Part shown: positions 33,715 to 41,722 of the stretch, piece after piece
Layout of the letters: each line of letters begins with the position of its first letter
Numbering within the stretch: the stretch's first letter is position 1
Source: Acidobacteriota bacterium
GTDB taxonomy: Bacteria; Acidobacteriota; Vicinamibacteria; Vicinamibacterales; UBA2999
NCBI GenBank assembly: GCA_030697165.1
Contig: JAUYQQ010000002.1
Coordinates: 124,001 to 188,000, forward strand
DNA length: 64,000 nucleotides
Direction of reading: 5' to 3'
Position numbers and translations under genes: made by a program
The notes under the pieces: generated by a model
What the model saw: only the letters and a program-made list of their open reading frames with translations
The model's database searches: none
What the model was told of the DNA's origin: nothing

Positions 33715-34635
33715 TTAAAAGTGGGCTCGGTGGTCGAAGACGAGCAGCGCCCAGAGGATGGGCAGGTACAAGATCGATCCGAAAAACAAACGCCTGGCCG
33801 TGGCGAGGGTGCGCTTGGCCGAGAATTCGAGCGCCATCATCATCAGGATCGCTCCCAGTGTCATTGCGCCCACCATGTACCACGGCGAGGCCAGGCCAAC
33901 GCCGGTCGGCATCATGCTGAGCGGAATCAGGGCCGCGGTGTAGATCACGGCCTGGCGTCCGGTCGAGCGGCCGTCGGGCTGGATCACCGGCAGCAGCGGC
34001 ATGCCGGCGCGGGCGTATTCGTCGCGATACATCCAGGCGATGGCGAGAAAGTGCGGCATCTGCCACATGAACACGATCCCAAACAGGACCCAGCCCTCGA
34101 TCGAGAGGGTGTTGGTGGCGGCGGCCCAGCCGATCACGGCCGGCAGCGCGCCGGGCAGCGCGCCGACGATGGTCGAGAGCGAGGTGCGGGTCTTGAGCGG
34201 CGTGTAGAACAGCACGTAGCTGGCCGCGGTGAAGAGCGCCACCCCCGAGGTGAGCGGGTTGAGAAAGTACGCCAGTTCGGTGGCGCCGAGCACCGTCAGG
34301 GACAGGCCGAAGACGATGCCGGCCGACGGCGGCATCCGCAAGTCGGCGATCGGGCGCATGCGCGTGCGCCGCATCAGCCGATCGGTGTCGCGCTCCCAGG
34401 CCTGGTTTAGCGCCGAGGCACCGCCGGCCACCAGGAACGTGCCGAGCAGCGTGTGGGCGAACGCCGCCAGCGTGGCGCCGGGCCCCGCGCCGAGCGAGTA
34501 GGCCGCGGCCGTGGTCAGCAGGACCAGGAAGTTCAGCCGCGGCTTGGTCAGCGTGACAAAGTCGGCCGCCCGCGACGGCGTCGCCTTCGCCTGCTCCATG
34601 TGACTGTCTTCAGCGTGCGAATGTGAAACTGACAT
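33715..34635 (-). CDS. ctaB: protoheme IX farnesyltransferase (heme O synthase)
   Basis: A 306-aa UbiA-family prenyltransferase in the inner membrane that adds a farnesyl chain to heme B, giving heme O for terminal oxidases. The first Asp-rich motif is NQAWERDTDRLMRRTRMRP, the second region is YTPLKTRTSLSTIVGALPGA, and nine hydrophobic helices are visible. ATG 34635 overlaps the end of the upstream lipoprotein gene by 26 bases. A second ATG at 34599 just after that stop is an equally good start and would remove 12 His/Ser-rich residues. Neighbours (cupredoxin-like lipoprotein, DUF420) agree with oxidase biogenesis, although no oxidase subunit is in the window. Confidence 0.92.
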   Translation of the reverse strand: MSVSHSHAEDSHMEQAKATPSRAADFVTLTKPRLNFLVLLTTAAAYSLGAGPGATLAAFAHTLLGTFLVAGGASALNQAWERDTDRLMRRTRMRPIADLRMPPSAGIVFGLSLTVLGATELAYFLNPLTSGVALFTAASYVLFYTPLKTRTSLSTIVGALPGALPAVIGWAAATNTLSIEGWVLFGIVFMWQMPHFLAIAWMYRDEYARAGMPLLPVIQPDGRSTGRQAVIYTAALIPLSMMPTGVGLASPWYMVGAMTLGAILMMMALEFSAKRTLATARRLFFGSILYLPILWALLVFDHRAHF

Positions 34636-35365
34636 CTTTCATTTCTTTCGAGCCGACCGTGATCTGCTGCGTCTTGACGCCAAGTTGTTCGTGCCAGGCC
34701 TCGATCGTGTACGTGCCGGGCGGTAGGTTGTTGAGGGCGACGCGGCCGTCCTGGCCGGTGGTGCCGAAGTACGGATGTTCGAGCACACCGACAAACGCGC
34801 GCATCCAGGCGTGGACATCGCAGCGGATGTCGACCATGACCTCGCGGGTCGCGAAGGTGCGGTCGAACTTCATGCCCTCGACCGGCGTCGACATGTTGAA
34901 GGGCTGGTTGATCTGGCCCTCGGAGCGCACGTTGTGCAGCAGCGGGTCGCTGTTGCGAATGGACAGCGGCTGGCCGACGCGCACACCGAGCACGCGCGGC
35001 GTGTAGCGGCACTGGACCTGGTCGAGCACCACGGGCTCGGTCGGGATTGGAAAGGCGCGGCCGGCCAGGCCGTCCTTGACGTAGACGAACACGTTCTGGA
35101 GCGCGGTGCCGGTGCCGAGCAGGACGCTTTCGTCGGCCCGTTGATCGGATCCCACTTCGGCCACGCAGCGCTTGTCGCCGTCGAGCCGCATCATGACGGG
35201 CGCCGGTGCCGCGCCTTCGAAGTTCACCGTCACGGTCACCGCTGCCGCCGTGGCCGGATCCACCACGGGCGCCGCCGCTGGAGGCGGCGCGGTCGGCGTG
35301 GAACCGCCGCACGCGAGCGTTGCAGCCAGCAGGACCAGGCCAGCCGACCGGCGGAAAAATGGCAT
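34610..35365 (-). CDS. lipoprotein with cupredoxin-like copper-binding domain
   Basis: 251 aa. The N-terminus MPFFRRSAGLVLLAATLACG ends in a probable lipidated Cys19 followed by a Pro/Ala linker. The domain has a plastocyanin-like ligand set: His144 in LLHNV, Cys182, His185 and Met188 in CDVHAWM. A short C-terminal sandwich (GRVALNNLPPGTYTIEAWHE) resembles carboxypeptidase-regulatory modules. It may carry copper or electrons to an oxidase at the membrane surface; this is inference from the ligand set and the adjacent ctaB. GATAAT (35372-35377) lies six bases before the ATG, indicating a leaderless transcript that heads the cluster. Confidence 0.78.
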   Translation of the reverse strand: MPFFRRSAGLVLLAATLACGGSTPTAPPPAAAPVVDPATAAAVTVTVNFEGAAPAPVMMRLDGDKRCVAEVGSDQRADESVLLGTGTALQNVFVYVKDGLAGRAFPIPTEPVVLDQVQCRYTPRVLGVRVGQPLSIRNSDPLLHNVRSEGQINQPFNMSTPVEGMKFDRTFATREVMVDIRCDVHAWMRAFVGVLEHPYFGTTGQDGRVALNNLPPGTYTIEAWHEQLGVKTQQITVGSKEMKDVSFTFAR

Positions 35366-35391
35366 CCCGCCATTATCTCATCCGGCGACCC

Positions 35392-35420
35392 TTGACCCCT
35401 GCCTCTTGGGTCAATAGAAT
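35392..35420 (+). promoter_or_regulatory. sigma70 promoter for tRNA-Glu
   Basis: TTGACC (35392-35397) and TAGAAT (35415-35420) with a 17-bp spacer. Transcription would begin near 35427, fifteen bases before the mature tRNA. Confidence 0.75.
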
Positions 35421-35441
35421 TAGAAGTTCGTAGTCCCTAGT

Positions 35442-35516
35442 GCCGCTATCGTCTAGGGGTCAGGACGCCAGATTCTCAGTCTGGACACCGGGGTTCGAAT
35501 CCCCGTAGCGGTACCA
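35442..35516 (+). tRNA. tRNA-Glu (anticodon CTC)
   Basis: A complete cloverleaf. The acceptor stem is GCCGCTA with TAGCGGT, the first pair being G-T. The D-arm region is CGTCTAGGGGTCAGGACG. The anticodon stem CCAGA/TCTGG encloses loop TTCTCAG with anticodon CTC. The T-arm is CCGGGGTTCGAATCCCCG. The CCA end is encoded (35514-35516). It reads GAG codons. Confidence 0.97.
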
Positions 35517-35691
35517 TTCGACTCACCTTCATCTTGCCTGCGGCAAGCCGAAGGTTCGCTCATGGCAAGCCATTCGACAGGTCGAATGTCCTGAGTAAGC
35601 TGACGGCAGGCCGAAGGCCTGACGTTAACGCATCGAAGGACCCACAGCTATGGCCAGCCGTCACGGCAACCCCCTCGCATAAACTAGGCGC
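35517..35691. other. intergenic region with diverged TTCGACAGG / GGCAAGCCGAAGG repeats
   Basis: Contains two related units, GGCAAGCCGAAGGTTCGCT and GGCAGGCCGAAGGCCTGACG, and CATTCGACAGGTCGAATGTCCT with a TTCGACAGGTCGAA palindrome. No gene is supported. A TAAACT box at 35680-35685 lies six bases before an in-frame ATC at 35692 of the cyclase gene. Confidence 0.5.
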
Positions 35692-35760
35692 ATCGAACCC
35701 GCACACTCACGCCGTCGCGCTCGCTGGCTATCGTTCCTCGGTATCGGCACCCTGGCGGCC

Positions 35761-37632
35761 GTGCTCGCCGGCGCCTTCGGCCTGCTTCCGCTCGTCCGGA
35801 CCATTGAACTCAAGACCTACGACCTGCGCGTCGCGGCGACGGCGCGCCCGGCTGCGCCGGCCGAAGGCATCGTCATGGTCTGGATAGACGACGACAGCAT
35901 TCGGCGCATGGAGCCGCTGTTTGGCCGATGGCCGTGGCCACGCCTCGTGCATGCCACCGTGATCGACTACCTCTCGGCCGCCGGCGCGAAGGTGATTGCC
36001 TACGACATCCTGTTTCCCGAACGCGACCTGCGCAAGTTCATGATCGAGGATGTCGAGTGGACCGGCGAAGAGTCGGACGCCGAGCTCGTCGCCGCGACTC
36101 GCAAAGCGGGCAACGTCGTCCACGCAGCAGAGGCTTCCAGCACCGAGTTGATTGATCCCTCGCGTGCCCTCGCGGAGAATCTCGACGCACCGGCGCTCAA
36201 CCTGCAGATCCCGTCGCCCGGCTGCGTACAGGCGCGGCCGCTGCTGCGGCCGCCTTTTCCGGCGTTGGCAGAGGCGTCGCGCGCGATCGGTCACACGCTC
36301 TTCATTCTCGATCCCGATGGACCGGTTCGTCGCATTGCGCCGGTGGTGCAGGTCGGCGAGCGGACGATCCCGTCGCTGGCCCTGGCCACGACCATGGCGG
36401 CGGGTGCGACGGTGAATGCCGAGGCGCGCGTCGATGCCGGGCAGTGTGCGTCGCTGGTGGCGTGGCGTGGGCCGGCCGAGAACGCGGCCGGTCATCCGAC
36501 GTTCAGTTCCTATTCCTTTTACGACCTCTACTACTCCCAGCTGCAGCTCCTGGAAGGGGTGAAGCCGGACGTCGACCCGGCGGCGTTCAAGGGTGCCATC
36601 GTCGTCGTCGGCGGCAGTGGCGAGGGGTTGAAGGAGGCGTTCACGACGCCCTTCCCAGCCGGGGCGATCGATGGCCCCGAAGTCCACGCCAACGTCATTG
36701 ATGGCCTGCTGGCGGGACGGTCGATGACACCCGTGGCATCGTGGGTCGGTGTCGCGCTCACCGTGGGACTGGCGTTCGTGGTCGCCGCCATCGGGCTTGG
36801 TGCCAATGCCTGGGTCACCGGCGTGGCGTCGCTCGCAGTCCTTCTCGTGCTGGCGGGGGTGTCGGTGATGCGTTTCGCGAGCGGATCCTGGATTCCGATT
36901 GCCGTGCCCAGTCTCGCCATCGTCTTTGCGTTTGTCGGCGATCTCGCGTGGAAGTACGTGGTCGAGGGGCGCGAGAAGCGGCAGGTCAAGAAGCTGTTCT
37001 CACGCTACGTCTCGAAGGACGTCTACGACCAACTGGTAGCGGATCCGTCACTGGCGGCACTAGGCGGCGCGCGGCGGAGCATGACCGTGCTGTTCTCCGA
37101 CGTGCGTGGCTTCACGGCGATGTCGGAGAAGGGATCGCCTGAAGAGGTGGTCGCGCAGCTCAATGAGTACTTCTCGCGCATGGTCGAGGTGGTGTTCGAC
37201 CATCGCGGCACCGTCGACAAGTTCGTCGGCGACATGGTGATGGCGCTGTACGGCGCGCCGCTCGACGATGACGACCACGCCGAGCACGCCGTGCAGACGG
37301 CGCTGGCCATGGCCGTGGCGCTTGGCGAGCTGAACACCCGTTGGCAGGCCGAGGGGCGCACCACCCTCGACATCGGCATCGGCATCAATACCGGCGACAT
37401 GGTCGCCGGCAACATCGGGTCCGACACGATCATGAGCTACACCGTGATTGGCGACGCCGTGAACCTGGGGGCCCGGCTCGAGTCCCTGAACAAGGACTAC
37501 GGCACCCGGATCATCATCAGCGAGGCCACCCGTTCCCGCCTGAAGGGGCGGTATGATATCCATCCCCTCGGCGACGTGGTCGTAAAAGGCAAGAGTAAAC
37601 CGGTCGCGATTTTTGAGGTCAAAACACCATGA
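35761..37632 (+). CDS. class III adenylate/guanylate cyclase with extracytoplasmic CHASE2 sensor
   Basis: At least 623 aa. An N-terminal membrane anchor and CHASE2 sensor (about residues 25-315, with DDDSIRRM, GRWPWPR and AYDILFPERD) are followed by three membrane helices (about 325-400). A class III cyclase domain (about 430-620) has the metal-binding Asp447 in FSDVRGFT and Asp491 in KFVGDMVMALYGAP. It makes cAMP (or cGMP) from the triphosphate in response to an external cue. GTG 35761 is the first ordinary start, but it cuts the first membrane helix. The frame is open to 35683, and TAAACT (35680-35685) points to an ATC at 35692 six bases on. The stop overlaps the next ATG. Confidence 0.88.
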   Translation: MLAGAFGLLPLVRTIELKTYDLRVAATARPAAPAEGIVMVWIDDDSIRRMEPLFGRWPWPRLVHATVIDYLSAAGAKVIAYDILFPERDLRKFMIEDVEWTGEESDAELVAATRKAGNVVHAAEASSTELIDPSRALAENLDAPALNLQIPSPGCVQARPLLRPPFPALAEASRAIGHTLFILDPDGPVRRIAPVVQVGERTIPSLALATTMAAGATVNAEARVDAGQCASLVAWRGPAENAAGHPTFSSYSFYDLYYSQLQLLEGVKPDVDPAAFKGAIVVVGGSGEGLKEAFTTPFPAGAIDGPEVHANVIDGLLAGRSMTPVASWVGVALTVGLAFVVAAIGLGANAWVTGVASLAVLLVLAGVSVMRFASGSWIPIAVPSLAIVFAFVGDLAWKYVVEGREKRQVKKLFSRYVSKDVYDQLVADPSLAALGGARRSMTVLFSDVRGFTAMSEKGSPEEVVAQLNEYFSRMVEVVFDHRGTVDKFVGDMVMALYGAPLDDDDHAEHAVQTALAMAVALGELNTRWQAEGRTTLDIGIGINTGDMVAGNIGSDTIMSYTVIGDAVNLGARLESLNKDYGTRIIISEATRSRLKGRYDIHPLGDVVVKGKSKPVAIFEVKTP

Positions 37633-38801
37633 TGCGTTCAGTGATGTTCGGAATGGCGTTGGCTTGCTCGTCAGTGGGACTGGCCGAGGCCGGTCCGAAC
37701 GTAGGGGCGCACTTTAGTGCGCCCGACGGTCAGCTCGGACAGATCACCAGGGGCGTCGAGGTCGCCAAGAAGGCGAACGAGGTTCGCGACCTGGCGATGA
37801 CCGACGCCGAAGAGGCCGAGCTCGGCGCCAACGTCAGCGAGCGGATTCGCACCCGCTACGGCGTGGTGCAGGACGCGGCCGTGCATCGCTACCTGGCCCT
37901 GGTCGGCACGACCCTGGCCCAGGGCAGCACGCGGCCGGCGCTGCCGTGGACCTTCATCGTGCTCGACACCGACGGCGTCAACGCGTTTGCCGCGCCGGGC
38001 GGCTACGTGCACATCACGCGCGGGGCGTTGGCGTTGATCAAGAACGAGGCCGAACTGGCCGGCGTGCTGGGACACGAGATCATCCACATCACCGAGAAGC
38101 ACACCATTCGCGCCATCCAGAAGAGCAAGGCGGTGCAGATGGGCGCCGCCGAAACCCTCTCGGGATCCTCCGGATTGATGGAGCGGGCCGTCACCGCCAC
38201 CTACGACAACATCGTCGAACGCGGCTTCGGCCGCGCTGAAGAGAACGAGTCTGACGAGATGGGCGTGACGCTGGCCAACAAGATCGGCTACGCGCCGAAC
38301 GGCCTCAACGGCTTCCTGACGACACTGAAGGATCGGAACAAGGCGTCAACCGAGAAGCGCGGCTTGTTCGCGTCGCATCCAGAGATGCAGGATCGCCTCG
38401 ACCGCATCACCAAGCTGATCGCGTCGAGGAAACTGACGGCGACGGCGACCGTGCAACCGCGCTATGCCAAGAACATCACCTACACGCCGGTGGCCGTGAC
38501 GGCCATTGCCACCGTCGATCCGGGCGCGGCCGGATTGACGGGCGGCGACAAGAAGGCCGAAGAGGCGAAGGCGGCAGAGAAGAAGGAAGCCGAGGAACCC
38601 AAGAAGCGGGGGTTCGGGCTGAGCCGCATGCTGCCGACTGGCGGCGGCGAGAAGAAGTCGGCACAGGTCACCGCCTCGGGCGGCGCGCGAGGAGTGGACC
38701 CCGAGAAGGACTCGAAGGGCGGCTCGAACCCGAAGGTGGTTCCGGTCAAGCTCGTCGCGGCTGACATTGCCGCGTTCAAGAAAGACGGAGGCCTGCCGTA
38801 G
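37629..38801 (+). CDS. M48-family zinc metalloprotease, exported
   Basis: 390 aa with an N-terminal signal peptide (MMRSVMFGMALACSSVGLAE). The catalytic domain (about 60-270) has HEIIH (149-153), giving zinc ligands His149 and His153 with catalytic Glu150. The downstream ENESDEMGV carries the third ligand, as in BepA/LoiP-type periplasmic M48 proteases that clear misfolded envelope proteins. The C-terminal 110 residues are Lys/Ala-rich and likely disordered. Residues about 26-33 (VGAHFSAP) are encoded by a GGGCGCAC-TTTA-GTGCGCCC palindrome that seems to have inserted into the gene. It overlaps the cyclase by four bases (ATGA). Confidence 0.87.
   Translation: MMRSVMFGMALACSSVGLAEAGPNVGAHFSAPDGQLGQITRGVEVAKKANEVRDLAMTDAEEAELGANVSERIRTRYGVVQDAAVHRYLALVGTTLAQGSTRPALPWTFIVLDTDGVNAFAAPGGYVHITRGALALIKNEAELAGVLGHEIIHITEKHTIRAIQKSKAVQMGAAETLSGSSGLMERAVTATYDNIVERGFGRAEENESDEMGVTLANKIGYAPNGLNGFLTTLKDRNKASTEKRGLFASHPEMQDRLDRITKLIASRKLTATATVQPRYAKNITYTPVAVTAIATVDPGAAGLTGGDKKAEEAKAAEKKEAEEPKKRGFGLSRMLPTGGGEKKSAQVTASGGARGVDPEKDSKGGSNPKVVPVKLVAADIAAFKKDGGLP
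37705..37724. repeat. palindromic repeat within the M48 protease signal-peptide region
   Basis: GGGCGCACTTTAGTGCGCCC is a perfect 8-bp stem around TTTA. It is related to the CACTAAAGTG palindromes at 10381 and 44018, but here it is in frame inside a gene. Confidence 0.75.
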
Positions 38802-38902
38802 GCCGCTACGTCCGCGGCCGGCTGCAGTTCGCGGCCTGGCTGCTGATCGGGTACGTCCTGCTCGAGGTCGCGGCCCGCCAGGGGCTGGGCGACGTCGCCT
38901 GG

Positions 38903-40153
38903 TTGTCGGCGATTGCCCGGCTCCTCCTGGTGCTGGCGGTGGTCACGGCCGCCGTCGCCCTGGCCGCCAACAAGTGGCGTGACGATCGGCCGAGCGATCG
39001 CTTCCCGGGGATCGTGCAGGACGTCGCCGTGATCGCGCTGTTCATGGCGATCGGGACGATGCTGCTGCGCGAGCAACTCCTCGCCACCTCCGCCGTCGGC
39101 GCGGTCGTGGTCGGCTTCGCGCTGCAAGACACGCTGGGCAACCTGTTTGCCGGCCTCGCCATTCAGATCGAGAAGCCGTTTCGTGTCGGCCACTGGATCC
39201 GCGTGGGCGAACGCGAGGGACAGGTGCAGGAAGTGACGTGGCGCGCCACCAAGCTGCGCACGAAGGACGGCGAGTTCCTGATCGTGCCCAACAGCCTGAT
39301 GGCGAAGGACCCGGTCCTGAACTACTCGGAACCGTCGGTTGCGAACATCGTCAGCGTCGAGGTCGGGACCGGCTACGAGACGCCGCCGAACGACGCCAAG
39401 CGCGCGATTCTCGAGGCCATCGACAACGCGCCGCTGGCCCTGAAGGCGCCGGCGCCGCAGGTGCTGGTGCGGGGCTTTGGTGCGTCAGCCGTCGAATACC
39501 AGGCCTTGTTCTGGGTTGACGACTACGGCAAAGAGCGTGAGGCCAGGGACCAGGTGCGGGTCAACCTCTGGTACACGCTGCGGCGGCACGGCATCGAGAT
39601 TCCGTGGCCGATCCAGATCGAGTACTCACGTGAGGAGAAGCCGGCGCGAACCGAGGAGCAGTTGCTCGAGGCCGCCGAGGGGCTGGGCCGCGTCGACTTG
39701 TTTGCCACCCAAAGCGCTGAAGCGCGCCATCGGCTGGCGGCCGCATCGAGGCCGAGACTGTTCGCGGCCGGCGAGGCGGTGGTGAGGCAAGGCGCGGCGG
39801 GCGATTCGATGTTCGTCGTGCTGGGCGGCGCCGCGCGGGTCACGCTCGAGCCGTCGGGCCAGGAGATCGCGGTGCTTCCGGCTGGCGGGTTCTTTGGCGA
39901 GATGTCGATGCTGACCGGCGATCGCCGCACCGCGACGGTGCGGGCGATCGAGGATGTGCGGGCCCTGGAGATTTCAGCGGCGGACTTTCGAGAGCTGGCG
40001 GTGGCCGACCCGGCGCTGCTCGATCACATCTCCAGCGTCGTCACGGCGCGCCGCACCGGCCTGGACGAAGCGCGCGCGTCAGCCGCGTCGGCCGGCCCCC
40101 CTGAAGCGAAGCAGACGTTCGTGGCGCGGATGCGCAAGTTTCTTCACGTATAG
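38903..40153 (+). CDS. MscS-family ion channel with C-terminal cyclic-nucleotide-binding domain
   Basis: At least 416 aa. Two to three membrane helices lead to the pore and upper beta domain of MscS (GAVVVGFALQDTLGNLFAGLAIQIEKPFRVGHWI; IVPNSLMAKDPVLNYS). An alpha/beta domain follows, then a cyclic-nucleotide-binding domain (about 290-400) whose phosphate cassette reads GGFFGEMSMLTGDRRTATV, keeping the Glu and Arg that hold the cyclic phosphate. Such bCNG channels open on cNMP binding. The first standard start is TTG 38903, but the open frame reaches further upstream and encodes another helix (FAAWLLIGYVLLEV). A GGAGG (38787-38791) lies six bases before a GTA at 38798 that overlaps the protease stop, so the true N-terminus is uncertain. 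Confidence 0.87.
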   Translation: MSAIARLLLVLAVVTAAVALAANKWRDDRPSDRFPGIVQDVAVIALFMAIGTMLLREQLLATSAVGAVVVGFALQDTLGNLFAGLAIQIEKPFRVGHWIRVGEREGQVQEVTWRATKLRTKDGEFLIVPNSLMAKDPVLNYSEPSVANIVSVEVGTGYETPPNDAKRAILEAIDNAPLALKAPAPQVLVRGFGASAVEYQALFWVDDYGKEREARDQVRVNLWYTLRRHGIEIPWPIQIEYSREEKPARTEEQLLEAAEGLGRVDLFATQSAEARHRLAAASRPRLFAAGEAVVRQGAAGDSMFVVLGGAARVTLEPSGQEIAVLPAGGFFGEMSMLTGDRRTATVRAIEDVRALEISAADFRELAVADPALLDHISSVVTARRTGLDEARASAASAGPPEAKQTFVARMRKFLHV

Positions 40154-40675
40154 CTACTCAGCCCAAATCAAGACGCGTCCTTCCGTGGGGTGATCGAGGT
40201 CGAGCACAATTCCTGGTCCCCGCCGCTCGAGATCCTCCACTCTCAGCCGCACGCGTTCGTCGTCGAACCCGCTGGCGTACGAGCTGAAGGCAATCGGCCC
40301 GGACTTCAGCCGCAGCAACCAGAACGGCACGGCCATCTTCACCATGCGCCCCTCGCCGTCATCGAACGCGATGATGTGGAGCGTGGTGAGCTTGACCGAC
40401 GAGGCGGTGGTCGCCTGGTTGGTAGTGACGTTGCCGCGGTCGCCGTTGACGAACTCGATCAGTGGCCGCTGTCCGGGGAACTTCGCTCGCACCTCGTCAA
40501 AGGCCCTGGCCGCCTCCGGCGCCGGAGTTTCGACGAACTCCATGTTCGAGGTGACCCAGTAGGCAGTGAAGGCGGCGCCGCCCACGGCCATGACAAAGAG
40601 GAACGCGAAAACGCCGAGCAGGATCCACAGCCAGGTGCGTTTGGGCTTGCGCGGTTCGACATAGGCATCGGTCAT
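40154..40675 (-). CDS. hypothetical single-pass membrane protein
   Basis: 173 aa. A basic N-terminus (EPRKPKRTW) is followed by one hydrophobic helix (LWILLGVFAFLFVMAVGGAAFTAYW, about 16-40) and a soluble domain of about 130 residues, probably outside, with mixed beta structure. I do not recognise a family. Its ATG overlaps the stop of the upstream ornithine-cyclodeaminase-family gene (ATGA), so the two are likely co-translated. Its stop abuts the stop of the convergent MscS gene. Much longer frames reading through this region are not supported. Confidence 0.6.
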   Translation of the reverse strand: MTDAYVEPRKPKRTWLWILLGVFAFLFVMAVGGAAFTAYWVTSNMEFVETPAPEAARAFDEVRAKFPGQRPLIEFVNGDRGNVTTNQATTASSVKLTTLHIIAFDDGEGRMVKMAVPFWLLRLKSGPIAFSSYASGFDDERVRLRVEDLERRGPGIVLDLDHPTEGRVLIWAE

Positions 40676-41661
40676 AGCGTCAGCTCCGTTCCGGCGCCGG
40701 TTTCCACGGCGCGCCGCAACACCAGGTCGGCGGCGACGACATCCTCCACCGCCATGCCCAGCGACTTGAATACCGTCACGTCGGCATCGCTCGTGCGGCC
40801 GTTCACGCGACCGAGCACGACCTCGCCGAGCTCGCCGCAAATGTGCGTGGCGCTGAACAATCCGGAGGCGATGCCCATCACGATATCGCCCGACTCGACG
40901 ACCGCAGCGGCCCGCGAGTCGACAAAGAGCCGCGCGCGCGCGACCAGGGCCGGGTCCATCTCGCGCTGGGTGGGACGGCAGGCGCCGACCGACACCACGT
41001 GAGCGCCGGCGCCAACCCACTCGTTCTGGATCACCGGCGTTTCCGACGAAGTGACGAGCACGATGAGGTCGGCTTCCCGGACGGCGGCTTCGGCCGTGTT
41101 GGTCGCGCGCACCGGCACGGGGACGTGGCCCGTCATCTCGCCGACGAACCGCTCGCGGCTGGCGGCTTTCGGCGACCAGACCCGAACCTCTTTCAGCTGC
41201 CGGACCTCGGCGAACGCCTCCAGGTGGCTGCGCGCCTGCACGCCGCTGCCGATGATCGCCAGCGTCGCGGCGTCGCGCCTGGCGAGAAACCGCGCGGACA
41301 CTGCGGACACCGCGGCGGTCCGGGCCTCGGTGATGTAGCGGCCGTCCATCAGCGCCTGCAGCGAGCCGGTCTCCGGATCGAGCAGCAGGATCGTCGCCAG
41401 GTGGGAGGGCAGTTGCTTCGACGGGTTGTCACTGAACACCGTCACCAGCTTGGCGCCGAGGCTGCCCGGGTTCGGCACGTATGCCGGCATCAATCCGAAG
41501 TACGCCTTCGTCGGGCCGACGGTCAACACCGACCTGACCGGCTGCAACACCTCGCCGGCCGAGAAGCGCGCGAGCGCCGCCTCCATGGCGGCGATTAGGT
41601 CGCTCATGGGCAAGAGCGACTGGACTTGCTGTTCGGTCAGGAGGCGAAAACGTTGGGCCAT
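40672..41661 (-). CDS. ornithine cyclodeaminase / mu-crystallin family NAD(P)-dependent enzyme
   Basis: About 329 aa. The Rossmann motif IIGSGVQARSHLEAF (about 136-150) binds NAD(P). YITEARTAAVSAVSARFLAR and GSLGAKLVTVFSDNP are family-conserved substrate-side segments. Members include ornithine cyclodeaminase, alanine dehydrogenase and pyrroline-2-carboxylate reductase. A proline racemase-family gene lies about 1.3 kb away, so a role in hydroxyproline or pyrroline-2-carboxylate metabolism is a fair guess but unproven. ATG 41661 is supported by TAATCT (41668-41673) six bases upstream, inside a CACAGATTA repeat. A GTG six bases further upstream is less likely. Confidence 0.85.
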   Translation of the reverse strand: MAQRFRLLTEQQVQSLLPMSDLIAAMEAALARFSAGEVLQPVRSVLTVGPTKAYFGLMPAYVPNPGSLGAKLVTVFSDNPSKQLPSHLATILLLDPETGSLQALMDGRYITEARTAAVSAVSARFLARRDAATLAIIGSGVQARSHLEAFAEVRQLKEVRVWSPKAASRERFVGEMTGHVPVPVRATNTAEAAVREADLIVLVTSSETPVIQNEWVGAGAHVVSVGACRPTQREMDPALVARARLFVDSRAAAVVESGDIVMGIASGLFSATHICGELGEVVLGRVNGRTSDADVTVFKSLGMAVEDVVAADLVLRRAVETGAGTELTL

Positions 41662-41663
41662 GG

Positions 41664-41722
41664 CCACAGATTAAACACCGAAGGGCCACAGATTAGACAC
41701 AGATTAGACACCGATTAGAAAG
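41664..41722. repeat. CACAGATTA tandem tract between two minus-strand genes
   Basis: Units CCACAGATTAAACACC, CCACAGATTAGACA, CACAGATTAGACACC and a final GATTAGA run in tandem. Read on the minus strand the tract supplies the last codons and TAA stop of the deacetylase-like gene and the TAATCT -10 box of the cyclodeaminase-like gene. Related ACAGATT tracts lie at 12083 and 12296. Confidence 0.75.
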
